From NCBI GenBank assembly GCA_007571305.1, contig RKRR01000028.1:1-50807 (forward strand): DNA of 50,807 bases, read 5' to 3'. Origin of the DNA: Candidatus Poribacteria bacterium (GTDB lineage Bacteria > Poribacteria > WGA-4E > WGA-3G). The notes below the pieces were generated by a model, which ran no database searches, had not been told where the DNA came from, and saw only the letters and a list, made by a program, of their open reading frames with translations. Shown piece after piece: positions 43,676 through 50,807 of this stretch. A program made the translations under genes and the position numbers. How positions within the stretch are numbered: position 1 is the stretch's first letter; each line of letters starts with the position of its first letter.

Positions 43676-45349
43676 TCAAGAAGATGTCTCGACCGTCCTT
43701 TCTTCTACAGAGAGCTTGACACTGAAAGCATTGCAACTCCCTTTCACATTCTGTGGTCTCCCGGTAGCACACAGTCGAAACAACTCGCCTTGTTCAAAAG
43801 GATACGTGATTTTTCCGGTTTTTTCGGGGTAAATACCCCATTCTATGGCGAGTACACCGAGGGCACCGAGTGCCTCCATGTAAGCTTCGCCTACTTGACT
43901 CTCCCAGACAGAGGCAAGGATGCCTTCAGGTGCTTTTTCTGTTGGGAGTGTTTTGTCGCCATCAAATAAGTAAAAAGTTCCTTCCGCCTTACCTCTCCCG
44001 ACTTTGATATCCAACGTAAGCGTGCCACCGTCTTCAAACGCTGTAGTATCAATCTCTACGATGGTGTAGTCTTGATGCGGGACCATAGGGGTCTGAAACG
44101 TGTCCATTATCTCCGATGAAGGGCACGCGGGGGTGAGAACAATTCTACCCAGTCCAGGGCTTTTTCCTCGTAGAGCTCCCGATAGGAATAGACGGTACCC
44201 CTCCGTTTCGGAGAGTCCCCTATCCCTGCTGTCTTTGTCGAGTTCATTGACAAGCTGCCTTCCCAGCAGTTTAAGTTGAGGTGAGATGACGAGACTGTCT
44301 ACTGGCGAGTGTATCTCCCACCCATTTATAATCGCTTGTGCCAAGGGATGTGTTGTATCAACTCCCTTAAAGCCGTGCTGGATTCTCTGGGCAAGGTAGG
44401 CGCGCTTGTTTGGCGTGCGCCCGAAGGCAACATTGGACACCCATGTGTTGATAAAATGTTCGTTCAAGAATTTGATGTTTTGTTCGTCGGATAGAGCACC
44501 TGACCTCAGGCCTTTACCACTCCCTCAGCAAGCTTCGTCTGCCAAGGGACCGTCTATAGAAATAACATGAATCGGTTTCTGCTGCGCTTGTGCCAATTCC
44601 AATGCCGACTCCATCGAGACCCAATCGATGTGCTCCGATTTGTAAAACTGGCAGTTTAGCGCGCGCTCGGCTTCCGCCTGTGTAATGCCAGTAGAATCGC
44701 TCATTTCGCTGTCCAAGCGGGTCGTGACATCTCGTAGAACGTCTTCGGCACCAGCACGGAGTTCCATTTGTGCACAGAAACCGGTATCCACAATCCAGTT
44801 GGAGTCACACCAACTCTTTTCGTCCTCCCAGCTGACCTCAAAGTTCACTGGACCTTCTGGAACGTGCATCTGAAAAAACGAGACTGTCTCTTCTGGGCGG
44901 TTGATAATGAGATGTCCCGTAAACCGTGAAGGTGTGAACCAGCCATCACCTAACTTGAATTCTGCATGAATACGGAACAGAATGTCCGCGAATTCATCAG
45001 TGTAAGCACGCAAGCAAGCCCACAACCCGGGGGTCCCACATTCGCCTTCCGAATAGCGCATATCCAAATCTGAATTTGGATGAAGTTGTCGGAGCAGTGC
45101 AAGGGCACCTGCTTGTTCAATCTGCCAAACACTTCCAACAGCCACCGCTTCGTTTGGTAGAAACGAGCGAAAAACGGATGCCGAGTACTCCTTTTCTGGC
45201 ACGGCAACTCGGAGATTCGCCAACCCGTCCCACGCAAACTCCACATGGTAGTTAGATTGGGTGTATTCAATCGGGGCAATGAAACCTGTGACGAAGACTT
45301 CGGTACCACCACCAATATTAAGAGCAATTTTGTTGGGGATTAGGTCCAT
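43676..45349 (-). CDS. Thioredoxin-like selenoprotein candidate with in-frame TGA, Cys-Sec (557 aa)
   Basis: Read straight through the TGA at 44525-44527, one frame runs from 45349 to the stop at 43676. The TGA codes residue 275, right after Cys274, in the context ISIDGPLADEAC-U-GSGKGL. A strand-like KPIHVISIDG before it and the helix IKFLNEHFINTWV after it fit a thioredoxin fold with a Cys-Sec redox pair. The sense sequence between the TGA and the next possible start (20 codons) is protein-like and continuous with what follows, including DTTHPLAQAI and LVISPQLKLLGRQLV. The N-terminal 240 residues are beta-rich with no recognised family; the C-terminus (about 440-557) is another beta domain. 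The ATG at 45349 is preferred because upstream codons lie in a palindromic repeat. Neighbours are DUF1501 and PPC genes. If Sec is not made, this is a split or decayed gene. Confidence 0.7.
44486..44527 (-). promoter_or_regulatory. SECIS-like stem-loop after the in-frame TGA
   Basis: Starting 13 nt after the TGA, GCCUG (44511-44507) pairs with CAGGU (44502-44498) to form a 5-bp stem with apical loop AGGU. A lower stem pairs GAGU (44522-44519) with GCUC (44497-44494) across a 7-nt one-sided bulge. Bacterial SECIS elements for SelB lie just behind the UGA, are small, and carry a GG or GU in the apical loop; this one meets those traits. The fold is hand-drawn and not energy-tested. Confidence 0.5.
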
Positions 45350-45376
45350 GTTTGTAGAAGAGTTATCGGAAGAATA

Positions 45377-45441
45377 GTAGTCAGCAATCAGCAAGAGGGA
45401 TAGGTTCATCAGAAAACCTCTTTGCTGAAAGCTGACAGTTG
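45377..45441. repeat. Long intergenic palindrome, family E (copy 2)
   Basis: AGTAGTCAGCAATCAGCAAG (from 45377) faces CTTTGCTGAAAGCTGACAGTT (ending 45440) as imperfect inverted arms that both end in AGAGG/CCTCT. It lies between the DUF1501 gene and the selenoprotein candidate. Confidence 0.6.
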
Positions 45442-45471
45442 AAAACCGATGGCTAATGCCCTGATAACCAA

Positions 45472-46917
45472 TTAGAATATGCCAGCAATCGGTTCGCCTT
45501 TCACCAATTCGCGTGGCTGATCCAAATGGTTGTACACGATGGTGTGCGGGTCGATACCGAGCGTATGGTAGACCGTCGCAAGGATGTCTCGCGGATGCAC
45601 CGGGTTCTCAAGCGGCGTTGAGCCTGTTGCATCGGACTTCCCGTAGACTTGTCCCCCTTTAACGCCAGCACCTGCAATCAGACCTGTGTAACAATAGGGC
45701 CAGTGATCGCGTCCATCAGGTGCGTTGCTGTTACCGGAGGTGCTAATACCCATCCGCGGAGAGCGTCCGAATTCACCGATCGCTAAGACGAGCGTGTCAT
45801 CCAGCATACCGCGTTGGTCCAAATCTTCGAGCAGTGAGGAAACGGCACTATCTAACTTCGGGCAGTGAAGGTTTTTCAAAGGACCGAAGTTCGTTGCGTG
45901 CGTATCCCATGCCGTGGTATTCGGATCACCGTTAGCAACAGAGGGCCAGTTCACTTGCACGAAACGGGTGCCTGCTTCCACCAAACGGCGGGCGAGGAGT
46001 GCGCTCTGTCCGAACGTGTGTCTACCGTAACTATCCCGGACCCCGTCCGGTTCTTGTGATAGGTCGAAAGCGTTGCGTGCCCGCTGCGACAAGATGAGAT
46101 TATACGCCTTCTCATAATACTCGTTCAAAGCGTAGGAGTCCGCTACCTTATCAATTTCGGGCATCCCGGCGTTGATTGTCTCAAGGAGATTTTTACGCCG
46201 TTTCAGACGCACGGGTGGTACCTCTGGACGTAGGCTCAGATCGTCAAGGTTAATTTCTTCATTCGGGTCTTGGAAGAGGAAATACGGGTCGTATGCCCTA
46301 CCAAGGAAGCCAGCATTTCCACCTTTACCAATGATATTACTCTCCTGCATCGGGCGCGGGAGTTGCACTGCAGCGAGCATCGGTTCATCAGGGGGACGAT
46401 AGTTTGCAATATGCGATGCGGCGTTCGGATGGTCAGCTGGGGACGGCGGATCGAGCTGTCCGGATGGCGCGACCTTGTCCGGTGTTTCACCCGTTACCAT
46501 TTGGTACATCGCAGCGGTGTGGTTGAAAAGTCCCGCTGGTGTGTAACTTACGGAACGGATAAGACACGCTTTATCCATCTGTTGTGCTAAACGCGGCATC
46601 GTTTCGGACAACTGGATTCCCGGCACGTTGGTCGGAATCGGATTAAATTCACCGCGAATGTTCGACGGGGCTTCCGGTTTCGGATCCCAGATGTCAAGGT
46701 GGCTCGGACCGCCCTGTAAGAAAAGAAGGATGACCGAATTGGCTTTCCCCCATCCGTTGAGTGGCTTAGCGGGATCAACTGTTGTATTCGCGTTGGCTTG
46801 GAGTGACAATACCTGTGGCAAACTAATGCCGAGCATCGCCGCACCACCGACACGTAGAAATTCACGACGTGAGAACCCGTCACATAAGCGTCCGGGTAGT
46901 TGTGGTAACGATAACAT
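45472..46917 (-). CDS. DUF1501 family exported protein (481 aa)
   Basis: A DUF1501 protein, a family related to the alkaline-phosphatase/sulfatase fold and typical of Planctomycetes-like bacteria. The N-terminus is a twin-arginine signal: SRREFLRVGGAAMLGISLP (about 16-34). The core has VILLFLQGGPSHLDIWDPKP (about 63-82), TRFVQVNWPSVANGD, TAWDTHATNFG, LVLAIGEFGRSPRMG and DGRDHWPYCY, all usual family landmarks. GGAGG lies 9 nt before the ATG. It follows the DUF1549/DUF1553 gene with a 90-bp spacer, the customary pairing. The reaction is not established. Confidence 0.93.
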   Translation of the reverse strand: MLSLPQLPGRLCDGFSRREFLRVGGAAMLGISLPQVLSLQANANTTVDPAKPLNGWGKANSVILLFLQGGPSHLDIWDPKPEAPSNIRGEFNPIPTNVPGIQLSETMPRLAQQMDKACLIRSVSYTPAGLFNHTAAMYQMVTGETPDKVAPSGQLDPPSPADHPNAASHIANYRPPDEPMLAAVQLPRPMQESNIIGKGGNAGFLGRAYDPYFLFQDPNEEINLDDLSLRPEVPPVRLKRRKNLLETINAGMPEIDKVADSYALNEYYEKAYNLILSQRARNAFDLSQEPDGVRDSYGRHTFGQSALLARRLVEAGTRFVQVNWPSVANGDPNTTAWDTHATNFGPLKNLHCPKLDSAVSSLLEDLDQRGMLDDTLVLAIGEFGRSPRMGISTSGNSNAPDGRDHWPYCYTGLIAGAGVKGGQVYGKSDATGSTPLENPVHPRDILATVYHTLGIDPHTIVYNHLDQPRELVKGEPIAGIF

Positions 46918-46937
46918 CTATTGTTTCCTCCATTTAT

Positions 46938-47006
46938 TGGCTATCGATCTTCAGTTTTTCGTTTAACAAAACCCTCTTGTAACCGACAACCGATAATCGA
47001 TGACTA
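46938..47006. repeat. Diverged intergenic palindrome, family E (copy 3)
   Basis: TTGGCTATCGATCTTCAGTT and the opposing CCGACAACCGATAATCGATG are degenerate inverted arms sharing ATCGAT, with an AGGGT/ACCCT segment inside. It fills the gap between the DUF1549 and DUF1501 genes. Confidence 0.45.
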
Positions 47007-47007
47007 T

Positions 47008-49482
47008 TTAGCGATTGAATAAGAAAGCGGGACTGTTAATAAGTGCCCACAACAAGTCTTGCGCCCCCTCTTCCTTAGATTCGGCGTTCGCAAGATGTTC
47101 AACCGCCACAGCGTATTCGTTCTTCTCCGGTAACCGAGAAAGCGTTGCGAGGTAGAGCTCCTCGACGAGAATTCGGTCATCGTGATTCGTTTGGATGAGT
47201 TGTGCAATACGTCCTTCTGGATCGATGAGTGACTCTGCAACCGTTGGTCCATTAATAAGATTCATTGCGTGTGCGAGGCTGACCTCAGTGGTGCGTTCAC
47301 ATTCACACGAAGTTTCGCGTTCAGGTCTGCCAAACAACTTCAAGAATCCGTCGTCTTTGACTTTGCTGTCTGGTAACTGCACTGCCCGGAATTTCTTCGG
47401 CATCTCTTCAAACCGTGGTCGGCTTCCTGTCGCGATGCCGATGGCATCTAACAGTTGTTCCGCCGTCAAGCGTCTGGCAACTGCATGCGAAAAGTTAATC
47501 GTATCCGCCCTGTTCCACTTGTTCGTTATGATACTCTGTTGATAGGTTCGAGAACGTGTGATTGTCTTCATAATATGTTTTATGTCAAATCCACTGTCCA
47601 CGAAGTCCTTTGTTAAGGCATCAAGCAATTCAGGGTTCGTCGGTGGGTTACTGGTGCGAATATCATCTACAGGTTCGATAATCCCACGTCCCATGAAGTA
47701 ACTCCAGATGCGGTTCACACCTGCCCGAGCGAACATCGGATTCTCTTCGGAGGTAAGCCATTCTGCGAGCATTTCACGCTTATCATCAGTTTCCGATCCG
47801 ACTTCTCCGAAGGGTACCGAGGGTTCAACCACTGCTAACGTCCGCGGGTGTTTCACAGGTTCGGTGGTATAATTGGCATAGACGACCTCATCGCCTGCGA
47901 GTTGCCCCGGTTTGACCCTGACATCCGCGAAAAATGCGCCGAGTTCGTAGTACTGGTTTTGCGTCCACTTTTCAAACGGATGGTCGTGACATTTATTGCA
48001 GGAGAACCGAACACCTAAGAAAAGTTGGGTCGTATTTTCCACTGCAGCCGTGTATTCACGGGAGACACGGAAATAGTTCGCCGCAGGATTCGTGTAGGTA
48101 CTACCGGTTGCGGTAATCAGATTTCGGACAAACTCGTCATACGGACGATTCTCGGCAATGGCTTGATGGATCCACTGCTGGAAAAGCCATATCCCGCGCT
48201 CGCCGAGGAATTTACGGTTAGACTGCAATAAATCGCCCCATTTATGTGTCCAGTGGTCAACAAACTCCGATGTTTCGGCGAGGGCATCGATAAGTTTTTC
48301 CCGTTTGGCTTTAGAGGCGGTGGTATCGGATAAGAAACTCCGCACCTGTGCCGGAGTCGGTGGGAGACCCGTCAGATCGAAATAGATGCGCCGTACAAAC
48401 TCTTCATCCGTACAAAGTTCAGAAGGTAGGATCTTCATCCGCTTCAGTTTATTGTGAACGTGCGTATCAATATAGTTGTATTCAGAGGTTTTAACCCACT
48501 TGTAACCCGCCCTGTCCCCCATAACGATGATGCCATTCGTGCTATAAGCACCTTCATATCGGGTGAGGATAGCAGTTTCGCCGCGGCGTTCTGCGGTTAC
48601 GACACCGTCGTCTGTGACCTTTGCCACTTCATTGACACTACTTGTGAACTTCGCTTCACGGGTGACATCCCGTGTTGTGCCATCGGGATAGTGAGCGATC
48701 ACTATAAGTTGTTGCCTCATACCCGGCGTTGTGAGTTCAGCTGAATCTGGTATTACCTCCAACCTTTCGACGCGTTTTGTAGTATGAACGTCAGGAATAA
48801 CGCCTTCCGCTATCCATTGACGGATAATTTCATAATCCCGACCCCCTGGGACGATTACCTGCCCGCCTTTGTGCGGCACCTCGGATGTCGGTTTCAGTAA
48901 CATCAGACTCTGTTCGGGGAATGCCCGGTTAAACCGCCGTCCGGATATGTCCTCGATTAAAAGTTCATAGTCGAAATCGGGGTCGTAGCCACGGAGTGAG
49001 AGTTTGAACCCATTTTTGCCCTTTGCTGCACCGTGACATGTGCCGTTGTTGCACCCAGCATGGCTCAAGAGAGGCATGACATCTCGCACGAAACTGACAG
49101 GTGGTGCATCCATACTTTTAACATTCACGGGCAGTTCGGTGCTGATACCTTTGACAGTCACCTTAATTTTTGTTGTGCCCACCGCCATCGGGAAGATATA
49201 ACCATCTTCATATACCTTCACCCCTGCAGTTGTGGGTGTCAGTGCAGCCCAGGGTGTTACGTCTACCCATGTGCCACTTTTCGTTTTTCCTGACACAAGC
49301 ACCCGTCTACCGTCACGCGCGTGCTCCAATGTCAGTGCCTCAGGATGAACTTTCAACGCTTGCACTGTCGGGACTTTTGCACTTGCAGGCTGCTCCATCT
49401 CGCTCAACGCAGTCAGTTGGAACGTGAGACAGATAGAGAATGCAACAAGGAATGTTGTTACAAGGTTAGACCTGGGTTTCAT
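47008..49482 (-). CDS. DUF1549/DUF1553 protein with cytochrome-like motifs and BIG2 domains (824 aa)
   Basis: A large exported protein of the Planctomycetes-type PSCyt/PSD1 family. A signal peptide spans residues 1-28. Two bacterial Ig-like (BIG2) modules occur, around 55-115 (TAGVKVYEDGYIFPMAVGTT) and around 250-310 (VAKVTDDGVVTAERRGETA). Between them CNNGTCHG (about 144-151) is the family's first cysteine motif, with a four-residue spacing between cysteines, and NKCHDHPFEKW (about 494-504) is the second, a CxxCH. DUF1549 and DUF1553 follow the first and second halves (VRRIYFDLTGLPPTPAQV; MFARAGVNRIWSYFMGRG). The ATG at 49482 is used rather than the TTG immediately upstream. It leads the DUF1501/selenoprotein/PPC cluster. 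Confidence 0.9.
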   Translation of the reverse strand: MKPRSNLVTTFLVAFSICLTFQLTALSEMEQPASAKVPTVQALKVHPEALTLEHARDGRRVLVSGKTKSGTWVDVTPWAALTPTTAGVKVYEDGYIFPMAVGTTKIKVTVKGISTELPVNVKSMDAPPVSFVRDVMPLLSHAGCNNGTCHGAAKGKNGFKLSLRGYDPDFDYELLIEDISGRRFNRAFPEQSLMLLKPTSEVPHKGGQVIVPGGRDYEIIRQWIAEGVIPDVHTTKRVERLEVIPDSAELTTPGMRQQLIVIAHYPDGTTRDVTREAKFTSSVNEVAKVTDDGVVTAERRGETAILTRYEGAYSTNGIIVMGDRAGYKWVKTSEYNYIDTHVHNKLKRMKILPSELCTDEEFVRRIYFDLTGLPPTPAQVRSFLSDTTASKAKREKLIDALAETSEFVDHWTHKWGDLLQSNRKFLGERGIWLFQQWIHQAIAENRPYDEFVRNLITATGSTYTNPAANYFRVSREYTAAVENTTQLFLGVRFSCNKCHDHPFEKWTQNQYYELGAFFADVRVKPGQLAGDEVVYANYTTEPVKHPRTLAVVEPSVPFGEVGSETDDKREMLAEWLTSEENPMFARAGVNRIWSYFMGRGIIEPVDDIRTSNPPTNPELLDALTKDFVDSGFDIKHIMKTITRSRTYQQSIITNKWNRADTINFSHAVARRLTAEQLLDAIGIATGSRPRFEEMPKKFRAVQLPDSKVKDDGFLKLFGRPERETSCECERTTEVSLAHAMNLINGPTVAESLIDPEGRIAQLIQTNHDDRILVEELYLATLSRLPEKNEYAVAVEHLANAESKEEGAQDLLWALINSPAFLFNR

Positions 49483-49540
49483 CAAAAAACTCGGCGTGCG
49501 ACCCCCGGCTGTAATCGACGGAGAAGACGCCGTCCTCCTT

Positions 49541-49558
49541 TTTAAATTTACCTTGCGG
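49541..49558 (-). repeat. Leader motif (copy 6) upstream of DUF1549 gene
   Basis: On the minus strand, CCGCAAGGTAAATTTAAA is followed directly by AAGGAGGACGGCG, which resembles the family D block seen at 38686. It is 60-75 bp ahead of the chosen start at 49482. The rest of 49483-49752 holds an AT-rich tract without other recognisable features. Confidence 0.5.
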
Positions 49559-49752
49559 TTCGGTCAGGTGGATTGGGTACATCGCGTTATTCTAAAGTAT
49601 ATCCACCTGTACCGTTAATGGACACTGAATCGTCGTTAATTTGTCTCAAGTTACTACTTGTCTTCGTTCTATATTAACCTAAAATGTAACATTATTTTCA
49701 CTTTTTTTATCGCCAGTGTAGAGTTGTTAGATTCAGAGGCGAACACCTCGCG

Positions 49753-50607
49753 CTACTTCTGATTCTTCAGTTGTCCCCACACGATTGGCAGCTTACCGCC
49801 AGCGGAAACCTCCGCAAATTCCGATTCACTTGCTAACCAGTTGATAACGTTTTCTGTAAGTTTCTCTATTTGATCAATACTCTCGTTGTTCTTATGGAAA
49901 TTCGGGAGCCGCCAGTTCATGTTAAAAACTTTACCGTCCCCAGTTTCCCAATAACCGAATGCTGCGATTCTATCCTTGTAATCAGTCCCGCCCTCCCAAG
50001 CATTCGCGAGCGTCGTAAAATTCTTCCAAATCGTGTCGAAATAGTCACCACTTACTGGATATCCAGTTGAATTGACCCGAATCCAATCCTCGACTTTCGG
50101 TGTTTTCCCATCAACATTCTCGAGTCCATCTACCAACCCGAGTTCCAGCGTCTCTTTGAGGACGATAATACCGACATTACTTCCATCGTTTTCGACGGGC
50201 CCAAATTTTCGTGGTTGCGCGTCTTCTAATCCTAACGGCGTAGCGTATCGGATAGCCGCGCCTGTCAGCAGCACTGCGCCACCGCTTTCAGCGTAATCTA
50301 AGAACGCATCAATTTCTGCGTTGGATAATCCCCCCGGATCTTTATCGCCATCATGCCACCAGACAACAGCGAACTCCTTGAATTTGTCGCTTTTCAAGTC
50401 TGCTTTGGCGAGTTGTTCTGTTTTAAACGTCTTTTCAGCGAATTCCAATGCGGGGGCAGTAAAGTCGCCTTTGTCGCCAAGATAGATAAACCCGACTTCT
50501 ACTGCTGCGTTGCTAATACTTATACCACAAAGGAGAAGAAATGTCAAACAAAATGCCGTTTGGCGAAGCTTATGAACCAAACCTTGCCATTTAAAAGCCG
50601 GTTTCAT
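49753..50607 (-). CDS. Exported GATase-like domain protein (284 aa)
   Basis: The ATG at 50605-50607 has AAGGAG 5 nt upstream; a longer frame to 50652 is not needed. A signal peptide covers about residues 1-34, ending near SNAA. The mature part resembles the ThuA/DUF4159 class of type-1 glutamine-amidotransferase-like folds: EFAVVWWHDGDKDPGGLSN, then EIDAFLDYAESGGAVLLTGA and a later FGYWETGDGKVFNMNWRLPNFH. This class is often attached to secreted sugar or envelope functions in Planctomycetes-like genomes. Catalytic residues cannot be picked out with confidence. It is separated from the DUF1549 gene by 270 bp. Confidence 0.65.
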   Translation of the reverse strand: MKPAFKWQGLVHKLRQTAFCLTFLLLCGISISNAAVEVGFIYLGDKGDFTAPALEFAEKTFKTEQLAKADLKSDKFKEFAVVWWHDGDKDPGGLSNAEIDAFLDYAESGGAVLLTGAAIRYATPLGLEDAQPRKFGPVENDGSNVGIIVLKETLELGLVDGLENVDGKTPKVEDWIRVNSTGYPVSGDYFDTIWKNFTTLANAWEGGTDYKDRIAAFGYWETGDGKVFNMNWRLPNFHKNNESIDQIEKLTENVINWLASESEFAEVSAGGKLPIVWGQLKNQK

Positions 50608-50710
50608 GGGTACTCCTTGTATCTTTACACAAAGTGATGCTACTGATAGCATCCTCCAAAAATGGCGTTGATTTTCGTATCGGATTTCTCTTTTCTCTAA
50701 TTTGTCCTAT

Positions 50711-50721
50711 AGGACTTACGC
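50711..50721 (+). repeat. Single end of a family C element
   Basis: AGGACTTACGC at 50711-50721 matches the end of the element at 7875-7998. The window stops 86 bp later, so whether the other end exists is not visible. No gene is seen from 50608 to the window end. Confidence 0.45.
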
Positions 50722-50807
50722 AATAATGTTTGACATAACCTCATAGACGGGGTAATATGTTCTGCGAGGAGGTTGCTAAAAATGGTCAGACCCACACGTC
50801 TACATTA

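Noticed and set aside
43676..44467. Separate 263-aa gene starting at TTG
   Set aside because: It is in frame with the upstream frame through a single TGA, has no SD before the TTG, and the 19 codons upstream of it are protein-like, so I treat it as one gene.
45350..45409. 20-residue N-terminal extension of the selenoprotein candidate
   Set aside because: It is encoded in the arm of a family E palindrome and has no ribosome-binding site; the ATG at 45349 is better.

Overview
The window looks like a chromosomal segment of an uncultured, moderate-GC bacterium of the Planctomycetes/Poribacteria type; Candidatus Poribacteria is my best guess. The reasons are two phytanoyl-CoA-dioxygenase-like genes, an FGE-type sulfatase, a block of DUF1549/DUF1553, DUF1501 and PPC/IPT-domain secreted proteins, a PorV/PorQ-like barrel, and gene-sparse spacers full of short palindromic repeats. 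This is inference from gene content; there is no rRNA here to confirm it. Almost all genes are intact and no prophage, insertion-sequence transposase or CRISPR array is visible.

Layout. 0.2-4 kb: a consensus sigma70-type promoter driving tRNA-Ile(GAT), then two ABC-2 permeases without an adjacent ATPase. 3.9-11.5 kb: housekeeping genes on the minus strand (murJ-hisF-class IV aminotransferase; rpsT; rsmB-thiE/tenI-thiD) with a small DUF2203 gene. 11.9-16 kb: two large exported proteins, one a PorV/Q-like barrel ending in a SPOR domain. 16-23 kb: amidohydrolase, YugP-like protease, VOC protein, PhyH dioxygenase, SCP2 protein, Ogt, a sulfhydrylase-type PLP enzyme and a TPR protein. 23.1-28 kb: a complete Aap-type polar amino-acid ABC transporter (binding protein, two permeases, ATPase), unusually spread out by repeat-filled spacers. 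28-33 kb: an accessory patch with a DUF2283 gene, a PBECR-like nuclease lacking an AUG start, a ribbon-helix-helix-like small protein, an SDR, a remnant of a type III methyltransferase, a second PhyH gene, and a translationally coupled ATPase plus TOPRIM-like DUF4276 pair that resembles a defence module. 33-40.9 kb: sulfatase, an archaeal-type pantoate kinase, a large membrane protein, a PfkB kinase, an ABC ATPase and tgt. 41-49.5 kb: a minus-strand block of DUF1549/1553, DUF1501, a thioredoxin-like gene interrupted by an in-frame TGA, and a PPC/IPT protein. 49.7-50.6 kb: a secreted GATase-like protein.

The most striking signal is the in-frame TGA at 44525-44527. Two reading frames that look like separate genes (43676-44467 and 44525-45409) are in one frame, with sense sequence between them, a Cys-TGA pair at the end of a thioredoxin-like beta strand, and a stem-loop with a GG-containing apical loop just downstream. 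This fits a Cys-Sec selenoprotein of about 557 residues embedded in a Planctomycetes-style secreted-protein operon. Other points of interest are a HisF with Gln at catalytic position 130, the archaeal-type pantoate kinase, the ATPase/DUF4276 pair, modular palindromic elements sharing one 25-bp core, and a recurrent leader motif in front of unrelated genes.
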